A stretch of 64,000 nt of DNA. Origin: Gluconacetobacter diazotrophicus PA1 5 (GTDB lineage: Bacteria; Pseudomonadota; Alphaproteobacteria; Acetobacterales; Acetobacteraceae). How positions within the stretch are numbered: the stretch's first letter is position 1; each line of letters starts with the position of its first letter. The DNA is taken from assembly GCF_000067045.1 (NCBI RefSeq), contig NC_010125.1, forward strand, positions 3,326,001-3,390,000. The letters are read 5' to 3'. Made by a program: the position numbers and the translations under genes. The notes beneath the pieces were generated by a model. It made no database searches, was not told the origin of the DNA, and saw nothing but the letters and a program-made list of their open reading frames with translations. Positions 16,809-25,158 of the stretch are shown in pieces.

Positions 16809-17726
16809 GTGAATCGATCCCTGCCCCATACCGATATCCGGACCGGAGGATGGATCGCCCGGCTGCCCGTGCCGCTGCGCCCCTACGCGCTGCTGGCGCG
16901 GCTGGATCGTCCCATCGGCACGTGGCTGCTGTTCCTGCCCGGCATGTGGGGCATCCTGCTGGCATCCGGCGTCGATGCCCGCACGCGCCTGCGGCTGATC
17001 GTGCTGTTCGGCATCGGCAGCGTGGTGATGCGTTCGGCGGGCTGCGTGGTCAACGACATGTGGGATCGCGACATCGACCGGCTGGTGGCGCGGACCGCCG
17101 GGCGCCCGCTGGCCTCGGGCGCCCTGCGCATGCGCCAGGCGGCCCTGTTCCTGGCGGGGCTGCTGGTGATCGGGCTGGTGATCCTGCTGCAGCTCAATCC
17201 GCTGGCCCGGGTCCTGGGGGCCTCGTCACTGATCCTGGTGGGGCTGTATCCCCTGGCCAAGCGCTTCACCTGGTGGCCGCAACTGGTGATGGGCTTCACG
17301 TTCGGCTTCGGCGCGCCGCTGGGCTATGCCGCCGCGACCGGCCGCGTCGATGCCGCCTGGGGCGCGCTCTACGCCGCCACCATCCTGTGGCAACTGGGGT
17401 TCGATACGATCTACGGCTTCCAGGACATGGAGGACGACGCCCGCATCGGGGTCAAATCCACGTCGCGCCTGTGGGCGGGGCAGCCGCGCCTCTTCGTCGG
17501 CGCCTGCTATGCCCTGGCCGTGGCCGCGCTGCTGCTGGCGGGATGGCTGGCCGGATGCGGCGCGGGCTTCTGGATCGCGATGGCGCTGCCCACCATCGCC
17601 CTGGCCTGGCAGGTCGCGCAACTGGACAGTACCGACCCCGCCCGCTGCCTGAGCCTGTTCCGCTTCAACCGCGAAACCGGCCTGGCGATCGCGCTGGCCA
17701 TCCTGGCCGGACTGGCCGGACAATGA
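16809..17726 (+). CDS. ubiA: 4-hydroxybenzoate octaprenyltransferase UbiA
   Basis: Inner-membrane prenyltransferase that attaches the polyprenyl tail to 4-hydroxybenzoate in ubiquinone synthesis. Both Asp-rich motifs are visible: NDMWDRDIDRLVARTAGRPL near residue 80 and DMEDDARIGVKS near residue 205. Eight or nine hydrophobic segments span the rest of the 305 residues. The GTG start at 16809 follows GGAGAG by seven bases. Ubiquinone is the electron acceptor for the Gcd and Ald dehydrogenases encoded downstream in this window. The stop overlaps the next gene by four bases (ATGA). Confidence 0.94.
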   Translation: MNRSLPHTDIRTGGWIARLPVPLRPYALLARLDRPIGTWLLFLPGMWGILLASGVDARTRLRLIVLFGIGSVVMRSAGCVVNDMWDRDIDRLVARTAGRPLASGALRMRQAALFLAGLLVIGLVILLQLNPLARVLGASSLILVGLYPLAKRFTWWPQLVMGFTFGFGAPLGYAAATGRVDAAWGALYAATILWQLGFDTIYGFQDMEDDARIGVKSTSRLWAGQPRLFVGACYALAVAALLLAGWLAGCGAGFWIAMALPTIALAWQVAQLDSTDPARCLSLFRFNRETGLAIALAILAGLAGQ

Positions 17727-18370
17727 CGGCGCCCGCCGATGCCCGCGCCTTCGTCGCGGCCCACACCGCCCTGTCCCACGCCCCCCTGGTGCCGGAGATC
17801 GCCCTGCACCTGGCCACCGAGATCACGCCGATCTGGCAGGCGTCGGAAAGCTGGCTGGCGCAGCATGATATCGAACCGCCCTTCTGGGCCTTCGCCTGGC
17901 CGGGCGGCCAGTTGCTGGCACGCCATGTCCTGGACAATCCGTCGCTGGTGGCCGGCCGCCGGGTGCTGGATTTCGCGGCCGGATGCGGCATCGCCGCCAT
18001 CGCCTGCGCCCGCGCCGGCGCCCTGTCGGTCGAAGCGGCCGAGATCGACCCCCTGGCCACCGCCGCCATCGCCCTGAACGCGGACGCGAACGGCGTCACC
18101 CTGACCGTCACCGAAGCCGACCTGGTCGGCGCCCCGCCGCGCTGGGACCTGATCCTGTGCGGCGACATCTGCTACGAAAACCCGATGACCGAGCACATCC
18201 TGCCCTGGCTGCGCACCGCCGCGCGCACGGCGGAGGTCTGGATCGCCGACCCCGGCCGGGCCTACCTGCCCCGCGCGGGGCTGGAGGTCATCATGACGCG
18301 CGACATCGCCACCACGATGGAGCTTGAGGACCGTACGGCCCGCCGTACGACGCTTTACCGGGTGACGTAA
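17723..18370 (+). CDS. Class I SAM-dependent methyltransferase, COG3897 (Nnt1/ETFB-lysine methyltransferase-like)
   Basis: A 215-residue cytoplasmic methyltransferase. The PPFWAFAWPGGQLLARHVLDNP segment followed by VLDFAAGCGIAAIACARAGA (SAM-binding motif I) and VEAAEIDPLATAAIALNA is typical of the group annotated as predicted nicotinamide N-methylase, which includes the lysine methyltransferase of electron-transfer flavoprotein beta. LILCGDICYENPMTEHILPWL fits motif IV. The substrate cannot be told from sequence; protein lysine methylation is the likelier role in this family. It is coupled to ubiA by an ATGA overlap. Confidence 0.85.
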   Translation: MTAPADARAFVAAHTALSHAPLVPEIALHLATEITPIWQASESWLAQHDIEPPFWAFAWPGGQLLARHVLDNPSLVAGRRVLDFAAGCGIAAIACARAGALSVEAAEIDPLATAAIALNADANGVTLTVTEADLVGAPPRWDLILCGDICYENPMTEHILPWLRTAARTAEVWIADPGRAYLPRAGLEVIMTRDIATTMELEDRTARRTTLYRVT

Positions 18371-18413
18371 CGCAGGCGGATCCGGCCGTATGCAGGAACC
18401 GCCGGCTGTTCCG

Positions 18414-19823
18414 TCACCGCAGGGCCCGCAGCCGGCTGGCGCTGAGCAGCGCCGACAGGAAGGCACACGCCGCCGCCAGTTCCATGCAGCGCAGGGTGGG
18501 GTCATGGGTGACGAAACCGAAGGTCAGCGCCACGAAGATCGCCCCCATGGTCTGGCCCGACAGGCGCGCGACCGACACCATGCCGCTGGCGCTGCCCGAC
18601 CGGCCGCGCGGGGCGGACACCATCATCGCGCGATTGTTCGGCGGCTGGAAAATCCCGAACCCGACCCCGGCCAGGCCGATACGCCAGGCAATGTCCAGGT
18701 TCCCGGCATCGGGCGGCAGCAGGCACAGCAGGACGAAGCCCGTGCCCGTCACGCACAGGCCGATCGAGGACAGGATGGCCGCCGGCACCCGGTCCGCCAC
18801 CCGCCCGACGAACAGCGAGATGGCGACGATCCCGACCGGCCAGGGTGTGATCAGCAGGCCGGTGGCCACCGCCGAGCGATGCAGCACCGATTGCAGCGCG
18901 AACGGCATGGAAATGATGAAGAAGTTCGACGCGACGAACGCCCCGAACCCCACGCCGAACGCGACCAGGAAATCCGGCACCGCCAGCAGGTCGATCGGCA
19001 GCATCGGGTCGGACCGCCCGGCTTGGCGCCGGGCCAGCTGGACGAATGCCCCCGCCCCGCCCGCCAGCAGCCACACCGCCAGCGCGGGCCCGCTGCGATG
19101 CACCAGGCTGTCCAGCCCGACGATCACGCCCCCGAACGCCACGACGTTCAGCACCGCGCTGGCCAGGTCGAACGAGGACGGGCTGCGCGGCGTGCGCGGC
19201 AGGTAGAACGCGGCCGCCACCATCGCCGCCCCGCCCAGCGGCAGGTTGATCAGGAAGATCCACGGCCAGTCGGCCACCGACAGCACCGCCGAGGCGATGG
19301 TGGGCCCCAGCGCCACGCCGGTCGCCACCACCATGCCGTTCAGCGAGATCCCCTTGCCGATCTGGGAATGCGGATAGATGAAGCGGACCAGCGCGATATT
19401 GACGCTCATGATGCACGCCCCGCCCACGCCCTGCAGCGCGCGGGCCAGGGCCAGTTCCAGCAGCGTGTGCGACATCGCGCACAGCAGGGACGCGACCACG
19501 AAGGTGCCCAGCCCGATCCGGCACAGCCGCGCGAATCCCACCCGCGCGCCCAGCGACGCCAGCGGCAGCAGTGTGGACACGCTGGCAAGCTGGTAGGCGT
19601 TGATCACCCAGATGGACGATGACGCGCTGGCATGGATGTCGTGCGCGATGGTGGGCAGCGCCACATTGGCGATGGCATAGTCCAGCACCGACAGCAGCAC
19701 CGACAGCGCCACGGCGAACATCGCCATCGCCCGCGCCGTGCCGTGCAGGCCTTCACCCTCCGCCAGCGTTCGGCGCGCCGGGGCATCGGGCGCGGACGTA
19801 TCGGGCACGGACCGCAGCGCCAT
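18414..19823 (-). CDS. MFS transporter, DHA2 (14-TMS drug:H+ antiporter) type
   Basis: A 469-residue polytopic inner-membrane protein. Motif D1/A-like features of the DHA2 family are visible: VLDYAIANVALPTIAHDI in the first segment, the SSIWVINAYQLASVSTLLPLASL block, and GVGGACIMSVNIALVRFIYP with the motif C-like VATGVALGPTIASAVL. I count about 14 hydrophobic segments. The substrate is unknown; relatives export drugs or acids. It follows the hydrolase gene by six bases and is the last gene of a three-gene minus-strand operon that starts with a sugar porter. Confidence 0.85.
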   Translation of the reverse strand: MALRSVPDTSAPDAPARRTLAEGEGLHGTARAMAMFAVALSVLLSVLDYAIANVALPTIAHDIHASASSSIWVINAYQLASVSTLLPLASLGARVGFARLCRIGLGTFVVASLLCAMSHTLLELALARALQGVGGACIMSVNIALVRFIYPHSQIGKGISLNGMVVATGVALGPTIASAVLSVADWPWIFLINLPLGGAAMVAAAFYLPRTPRSPSSFDLASAVLNVVAFGGVIVGLDSLVHRSGPALAVWLLAGGAGAFVQLARRQAGRSDPMLPIDLLAVPDFLVAFGVGFGAFVASNFFIISMPFALQSVLHRSAVATGLLITPWPVGIVAISLFVGRVADRVPAAILSSIGLCVTGTGFVLLCLLPPDAGNLDIAWRIGLAGVGFGIFQPPNNRAMMVSAPRGRSGSASGMVSVARLSGQTMGAIFVALTFGFVTHDPTLRCMELAAACAFLSALLSASRLRALR

Positions 19824-19829
19824 GGCCGC

Positions 19830-20576
19830 TCAGCCCGCGCGCAGCGCGCGGCCGAACAGCGCCTGGACCCATCCCATGGCCTGAAGGAACAGCGCCGGGT
19901 CGTAGCGCGGCCCCTCGTCCCGCAGGAACGCATGCTGGGCGTTGAGTTCGTGCCATTCGTAGCGGACGCCCGCAGCCTCCAGCGCCTCGCGGATCATCTG
20001 CCGCCCGGCGAAGGGGACATGCGGGTCCTGCCGGCCCCAGGTCATCATCACCTCGCCCGGAATCTCGCCCAGCCGCTGCAGCGTGTCGTCGTGCCGTCCC
20101 TGCCCCAGGGACGCCGAATGGATGTCGGTGGCATAGAAGCACGCCGCCGCCGACACCGCCGGGTTCATCGCCGCCCGAAAGGCCAGGTGCCCGCCCAGGC
20201 AGACCCCCATGGTGCCGATCCGCCCGGTGCAGGCCGGATGCGCCGCCAGCCACGCCACCGCCGCCCGGGCATCGTCGTCGTACGACGCCAGGGGCTTGGC
20301 GTATTTCAGTTCGTTGCCCCGGTCGGTGCCCGGCTTGTCGTAGGCCAGCACGGTGCCCGCGGGTTCGTATTCGTGATAGACCTCCGGCACCGCCACCACG
20401 TGGCCCAGCCCCGCGACCATGGCGGCCAGCCGGCGGATCGGGGCCGTCACCTGGTAGATCTCGGAGAACAGCACCACGCCGGGAAAGGCCCCGTCCGCCG
20501 CCGGACGCAGCACATGCAGCCGCATCGGGCCGCTGGCGGTCGCGATATCGGCGGTTTCGTCCCCGTGGAGGATCAT
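19830..20576 (-). CDS. Dienelactone hydrolase family protein
   Basis: A 248-residue alpha/beta hydrolase, apparently cytoplasmic with no signal peptide. The nucleophile elbow carries cysteine, GVCLGGHLAF, as in dienelactone hydrolases. The Asp (WGRQDPHVPF) and His (NAQHAFLRDEG) of the triad are visible, and the EIYQVTAPIRRLAAMVAGLGHVVAVPEVYHE region is typical. The family cleaves lactones and related esters, but the natural substrate here is unknown. It lies between two transporter genes, overlapping the sugar porter gene by four bases (ATGA). A carbohydrate-derived lactone or ester is a reasonable guess. Confidence 0.87.
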   Translation of the reverse strand: MILHGDETADIATASGPMRLHVLRPAADGAFPGVVLFSEIYQVTAPIRRLAAMVAGLGHVVAVPEVYHEYEPAGTVLAYDKPGTDRGNELKYAKPLASYDDDARAAVAWLAAHPACTGRIGTMGVCLGGHLAFRAAMNPAVSAAACFYATDIHSASLGQGRHDDTLQRLGEIPGEVMMTWGRQDPHVPFAGRQMIREALEAAGVRYEWHELNAQHAFLRDEGPRYDPALFLQAMGWVQALFGRALRAG

Positions 20577-22018
20577 GCTTCCGCTCCCCGTCCTGTCGTG
20601 TCCTGCCCCAGGTCACGCAGCCGGCGGCCGGCCATCAGACGCGCCTCGATCTCTTCCAGCGAGACGCCGCGCGTCTCGGGCACGTAGGCCAGGGTGATGA
20701 TGATGAACAGGCCGTTCATCAGCGCGAACAGCCAGAAGGTACGCGCTTCGCCCAGGGCGGCCATCACGGTCAGGAACACGTTGCTGACCAGCGAGTTCGC
20801 CGCCCAGTTGGTGAAGGTCGAGCACGCGATGCCGAAATCGCGCCCGCGCAGCGGCTGGATTTCGGAACACAGGGTCCAGACCAGCGGCCCGGCGCCGATC
20901 GCGAAGCCCGCGACGAACAGCAGCAGTGCCCCGACCATGCCGATTTCCTGCGGCAGGGAGTCGCCGCCGAACGCGATCAGTCCGCCCGCGCCCAGCATGG
21001 CGAAGGTCATGATCGCGCAGCTGAGGATCAGCAGCGGCCGCCGCCCCCAACGGTCGATGAAGGCGATGGCGAAGCCGGTCGACAGCACGTTGATCAGGCC
21101 GATCAGCGCCGTGGCCCAGGTCGCGGCCGACACGCCGAAATGCGCGGCCTGGAATACCTTCGGCGCGTAGTACATCAGGACGTTGATCCCGGTGAGCTGC
21201 TGCATGACCTGCAGCATGACCCCCAGCAGGACCGACCGGCGGAAATTCGCGTTGCTGCGGAACAGCGCGAAGCCGCTGCCGCTTTCCTTGCGCAGTTCCT
21301 GCGCGATATCGCGAATTTCGGCGTCGGCCTCGGCCGGGTCGGGCCGCAGGTAGCGCATGACCTGGCTGGCCCGGCTGCGCTCGCCCCGCATCATCAGCCA
21401 GCGCGGGCTGTCGGGCAGGAACAGGCAGGCGGCGCAGAACAGCGCCGCAGGCACCGCCATCAACCCCAGCATCCAGCGCCAGTGCCCGCCATAGGCCAGC
21501 ACGCTGTCGGTGACATAGGCCAGGAAGATGCCCAGCGTCACCATCAGCTGGTAGAACGAGATCATGGCGCCGCGCACGGCCTCGGCCGTGACTTCGGAAA
21601 TATAGAGCGGGGCGGCGAAGGCGGCGATTCCCACCGCCAGGCCCAGCAGGACGCGCCCCACGATCAGCACCGTGATGGACGGCGCCAGGGCGCAGATCAT
21701 CGACCCGGCCAGGAACAGCAGCGACGCGCCCAGCAGCGCCCGCCGCCGGCCGAACCGGAAGGAAATCCGGCCGGCGACGACCGATCCGACGGTGGCGGCC
21801 ACCATCATCGAGGACACGATCCATTCCTGCATGCGGGCGGCCGCATGGAATTCGTCGCCGATGAACCCCAGCGCCCCGGCGATGACGCCGGTATCCAGGC
21901 CGAACATCAGCCCCGCCATGGCCGCGAGAATGCCGACGACGATCGCCCGGGCCCCGGAGGACGGCACCGAGCCGTTAACGGGCATCGTTCCTGCCGGTCC
22001 CTGGTCTGGTGACATCAT
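20573..22018 (-). CDS. MFS sugar porter (GalP/XylE-like)
   Basis: A 481-residue inner-membrane sugar:H+ symporter with 12 predicted segments. Sugar porter signatures are clear: LMFGLDTGVIAGAL in TM1, RISFRFGRRRALL (RxGRR loop), VGRVLLGLAVGIAAFAAPLYISE, MLQVMQQLTGINVLMYYAPKVF, DRWGRRPLL, and PETRGVSLEEIE at the end. The start is one of two adjacent ATGs (22018 or 22015) after GAAGGA. It is the first gene of an operon with a dienelactone hydrolase and a DHA2 transporter and is divergent from gntP. The sugar cannot be named from sequence. Confidence 0.9.
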   Translation of the reverse strand: MMSPDQGPAGTMPVNGSVPSSGARAIVVGILAAMAGLMFGLDTGVIAGALGFIGDEFHAAARMQEWIVSSMMVAATVGSVVAGRISFRFGRRRALLGASLLFLAGSMICALAPSITVLIVGRVLLGLAVGIAAFAAPLYISEVTAEAVRGAMISFYQLMVTLGIFLAYVTDSVLAYGGHWRWMLGLMAVPAALFCAACLFLPDSPRWLMMRGERSRASQVMRYLRPDPAEADAEIRDIAQELRKESGSGFALFRSNANFRRSVLLGVMLQVMQQLTGINVLMYYAPKVFQAAHFGVSAATWATALIGLINVLSTGFAIAFIDRWGRRPLLILSCAIMTFAMLGAGGLIAFGGDSLPQEIGMVGALLLFVAGFAIGAGPLVWTLCSEIQPLRGRDFGIACSTFTNWAANSLVSNVFLTVMAALGEARTFWLFALMNGLFIIITLAYVPETRGVSLEEIEARLMAGRRLRDLGQDTTGRGAEA

Positions 22019-22328
22019 GGAATCCTTCCCGGTTCTGTTCTTGTGTCGTGGGCGAAACGCCTGGACCGCGCCGCCATTCTTGATCCTGTCAGGCCACAGT
22101 TCGGCCGGAATCCCGGTCAATCTGCGTCAAACCGGGGCCGCCGGACAGTCCTTATGATACGAAATACATCCCCGTGGCCAGACGCATCCCGCGGTACCCC
22201 CGCGGTGGCAGGAAAAAACACACGGGTCGTGAACTCTTCGTCCTCTCCGGGATATGAGGCCGCGGGCATTGACATCCTGCGGCCCGTGACGCCGTGATAC
22301 GCGCTCTTTTTCCAGCAGACGTGGTTCC
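22019..22328. promoter_or_regulatory. 310-bp divergent promoter region between the sugar porter operon and gntP
   Basis: No gene is visible. For gntP a TTGACA at 22269-22274 could be a -35 element, but the best -10 candidate (TGATAC at 22295) is too far for a standard promoter. CCGCGG occurs twice, spaced by TACCC, at 22189-22205. TTATGATACGAAATACATC near 22152 is an AT-rich imperfect dyad. One regulator may control both sides, but the evidence is only positional. Confidence 0.35.
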
Positions 22329-23672
22329 ATGTCCTCACTTCTTGCCGTTTCCCTGGCGACCGCCGCCATCGTGGCCGTCGTGCTCCTGATCGGGCGCTAT
22401 AAACTCAACCCCTTCATCGTGCTGCTGTGCGTGTCGCTGCTGCTGGCCCTGTGCGCCGGCATGCCGCCGCAGAAGGCCGTCACGTCGTTCGAGGCCGGCG
22501 CCGGCCACGTGCTGGGCCATATCGCCACCGTGATCGCGCTGGGGACGATGCTGGGCAAGATGCTGGCCGAATCCGGCGGCGCGGACCAGATCGCGCTGAC
22601 GATCACCCGCGTCGCGGGCAAGGGCCGGATCAGTTGGGCCATGATGGTCATCGGCCTGCTGATCGGCCTGCCGGTGTTCTTCGAGGTCGGCTTCGTGCTG
22701 CTGATTCCGCTGGTCTTCACCCTGGCGCGGCGGACATCGACCCCCATGCTGCTGCTGGCGCTGCCGATGGGCGCCGCCCTGTCGGTCACCCACGCGATGA
22801 TCCCGCCCCATCCGGCCACCCTGCTGGCGCTGTCGGCCTATCACGCCGATACCGGGCGGACGATCTTCTGGGGGGTCATCATCGGTACGCCGATCGCGGC
22901 CCTGGCCGGCCCGATCTATGCGAAATTCATCACGCCGCGCATCCAGATCGCCGGCCATGCCGGGCTGGAAGACCAGTTCGCGAGCAAGGACGTCCACGAG
23001 AACCTGCCGCCGTTCAGTATCACGGTGCTGACGATCCTCTCGCCGGTCCTGCTGATGCTGCTGGGTTCGGTCGCCGACCTGGTCTCGCAACCCGGCAGCA
23101 CGGCGAACACCATCCTGCATTTCATCGGCAATACCGACATCGCCCTGCTGCTGGCGACGATCCTGTCCTTCTACGTGCTGGGCCTGGCCCGCGGCTTCTC
23201 GCGCGAGACGATCCTGCGCTTCACCAACGAATGCCTGGGGCCCACCGCGCTGATCATGCTGCTGGTGGGCGCGGGCGGCGGCTTCGGCCGCGAACTGGTC
23301 GATAGCGGGGTGTCGAAGGCCATCACAGACCTGGCGCTGGGGGCGCATGTGCCGCTGCTGGTGCTGGCCTGGCTGCTGGCGGTGGTGGTGCGCGTGGCCG
23401 CCGGGTCCGCCACCGTGGCCATGAGCACGGCGTCCGGCATCGTCGGGCCGATCCTGCTGCACAGCCACGGCACGTCGCCGGAACTGATGGTGCTGGTCAC
23501 CGGGGCCGGATCGGTGGCGCTGGGGCCGATGAACGACGCCGGGTTCTGGCAGATCAAGGAATATCTGGGCCTGAGCGTAGGGCAGACGATCAAGACCTGG
23601 TCGGTCATCGAAACCCTGATCGCCGTCCTGGGGCTGGTGTTCTGCCTGCTGCTGTCGCTGGTGATCCACTGA
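22329..23672 (+). CDS. gntP: Gluconate permease, GntP family
   Basis: A 447-residue inner-membrane H+:gluconate symporter of the GntP family. Characteristic segments are visible: RYKLNPFIVLLCVSLLLAL, FEAGAGHVLGHIATVIALGTMLGKMLAESGG, HAMIPPHPATLLALSA, the GGGFGRELVDSGV loop, VRVAAGSATVAMSTASGIVGP, and MNDAGFWQIKEYLGLSV. About 12 hydrophobic segments are seen. In this organism gluconate is made in the periplasm by Gcd, so GntP would bring it into the cell. A stem-loop overlaps the stop codon. The exact substrate (gluconate or related sugar acid) is family-based. Confidence 0.93.
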   Translation: MSSLLAVSLATAAIVAVVLLIGRYKLNPFIVLLCVSLLLALCAGMPPQKAVTSFEAGAGHVLGHIATVIALGTMLGKMLAESGGADQIALTITRVAGKGRISWAMMVIGLLIGLPVFFEVGFVLLIPLVFTLARRTSTPMLLLALPMGAALSVTHAMIPPHPATLLALSAYHADTGRTIFWGVIIGTPIAALAGPIYAKFITPRIQIAGHAGLEDQFASKDVHENLPPFSITVLTILSPVLLMLLGSVADLVSQPGSTANTILHFIGNTDIALLLATILSFYVLGLARGFSRETILRFTNECLGPTALIMLLVGAGGGFGRELVDSGVSKAITDLALGAHVPLLVLAWLLAVVVRVAAGSATVAMSTASGIVGPILLHSHGTSPELMVLVTGAGSVALGPMNDAGFWQIKEYLGLSVGQTIKTWSVIETLIAVLGLVFCLLLSLVIH

Positions 23673-23690
23673 GGGGGCGCCTGCCCCCTC
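23671..23690 (+). terminator. Hairpin terminator at the end of gntP
   Basis: GAGGGGGC-GCCT-GCCCCCTC is an 8-bp perfect stem that begins within the gntP stop codon. It could serve gntP and, read from the other side, der, which ends convergently 13 bases further on. No T-run follows on the plus strand. Confidence 0.6.
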
Positions 23691-23703
23691 GTACCCCTGC
23701 CTG

Positions 23704-25143
23704 TTACCCCTGCCCTTCGGCGTAGGGGTTCTTGGTCCCGCGCAGCAGCAGCCGGATCGGCGTGCCGGGCAGGTCGAACGTCTCGCGCAGGCCGTTGACC
23801 AGGTAGCGCTGGTAATCCTCGGGCAGTTGCTCGGCCCGGGTGCCGAACAGGATGAAGGTCGGCGGCCGGGCCTTGGCCTGCGTCATGTAGCGCAGCTTCA
23901 GCCGCCGCCCGCTGACCAGCGGCGGGCTGTGCCGCTCCAGCATCGCCTCGAACCAGCGGTTCAGCGCCCCGGTCGGAACCCGCTTGTTCCAGGTCGCATG
24001 GGCCCGGCGCACCACCGGCAGCAGCTTGTTTACCCCGGCCCCGGTCAGCGCCGAGAACGAAACGACCGGAATGCCGCGCATCTGCGCCAGCGACGTCTCG
24101 ATCCGGTCGGAGATCGCCTGCCGTGTCGCGATCCGGTCCTCGACCGCGTCCCACTTGTTCAGCGCCAGGACGCAGCACCGGCCCTCGCGCTCGATCAGGC
24201 GGGCGATCTGCAGGTCCTGTTCATGCACGCCCAGGGTCGCGTCCAGCGTCAGGACCACCACCTCGGCCATCTTCAGTGCCTCGATGGTGGCGGAAACCGA
24301 CATCTTCTCCAGCGATTCCTCGATCCGGCCCCGGCGGCGCAGCCCCGCCGTATCGACCAGTTGAATCGGCCCATGCTCGTCATGCAGCAGCACCGTCACC
24401 GAATCGCGGGTCAGGCCCGGCTCGGGCCCGGTGATCATCCGCTCCTCGCCCAGCAGGCGGTTCAGCAGGGTCGATTTTCCGGCATTCGGCCGCCCGACGA
24501 TGGCCAGGCGCAGCGGACCGACGGGACGGTCGTCTTCGTCAGCCTCGCCCGCTTCCGCGTCATCGTCTTCGAACGCCGCGTCCGCCATGCCCCCGGCGAC
24601 GAGAGCCGGAGCCTGCGGCGGCAGGCGGTCCGCGATCTCGCCCATCAGGTCCGACAGGCCTTCGCCATGTTCGGCGGAAATGGCCAGCGGCGTGCCCAGC
24701 CCCAGGGCGAAGGCCTCCATCGCCGCCGCCGCCCCCTGCCGTCCCTCGGCCTTGTTGGCGATCAGCAGCACGGGGCGCCCCTGGCGGCGCAGCCATGCCG
24801 CGAAATGCTCGTCGGCCGGGGTGATGCCCGCGCGGGTGTCGATGCAGAACAGGACCAGGTCCGCCTGCGCCACCGCCGATTCCGACGATGCCCGCATGCG
24901 GCCGTACAGCGTATCGGCCGCCGCTTCCTCCAGCCCCGCCGTATCGACCAGGCGCACCCGGCGGCCGCGCATCACGGTCTCGGCTTCCTTGCGGTCGCGG
25001 GTCACGCCGGGGGTATCGGCAACCAGCGCCTGCCGCCGCCCCACAAGGCGGTTGAACAGGGTCGATTTACCGACATTCGGACGACCGGCGATGACCACCA
25101 CCGGCAGGTCGTCCCCGGTCGGAACGGAAGGAAGCTTGGCCAA
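23704..25143 (-). CDS. der: Ribosome biogenesis GTPase Der (EngA)
   Basis: Double-GTPase factor for 50S ribosome assembly. The first G domain shows GRPNVGKSTLFNRL, DTPGVTRD and DTAGLEE. The second shows GRPNAGKSTLLNRLL, PGLTRDSV, DTAGLRRRG and NKWD. An acidic linker (FEDDDAEAGEADEDD) joins them, and a KH-like C-terminal domain (RRLKLRYMTQAKARPPTF) follows. The length of 479 residues is normal. It follows bamB and the TPR gene in the conserved order seen in many Proteobacteria. The first G domain has IANKAEG where NKxD is usual, which is common in the family. Confidence 0.97.
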   Translation of the reverse strand: MAKLPSVPTGDDLPVVVIAGRPNVGKSTLFNRLVGRRQALVADTPGVTRDRKEAETVMRGRRVRLVDTAGLEEAAADTLYGRMRASSESAVAQADLVLFCIDTRAGITPADEHFAAWLRRQGRPVLLIANKAEGRQGAAAAMEAFALGLGTPLAISAEHGEGLSDLMGEIADRLPPQAPALVAGGMADAAFEDDDAEAGEADEDDRPVGPLRLAIVGRPNAGKSTLLNRLLGEERMITGPEPGLTRDSVTVLLHDEHGPIQLVDTAGLRRRGRIEESLEKMSVSATIEALKMAEVVVLTLDATLGVHEQDLQIARLIEREGRCCVLALNKWDAVEDRIATRQAISDRIETSLAQMRGIPVVSFSALTGAGVNKLLPVVRRAHATWNKRVPTGALNRWFEAMLERHSPPLVSGRRLKLRYMTQAKARPPTFILFGTRAEQLPEDYQRYLVNGLRETFDLPGTPIRLLLRGTKNPYAEGQG

Positions 25144-25158
25144 TTTTCAACGATATCC

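Noticed and set aside
22189-22205. CCGCGG-TACCC-CCGCGG as a GntR operator
   Set aside because: CCGCGG is itself a palindrome and common in this GC range; it does not resemble known GntR sites.
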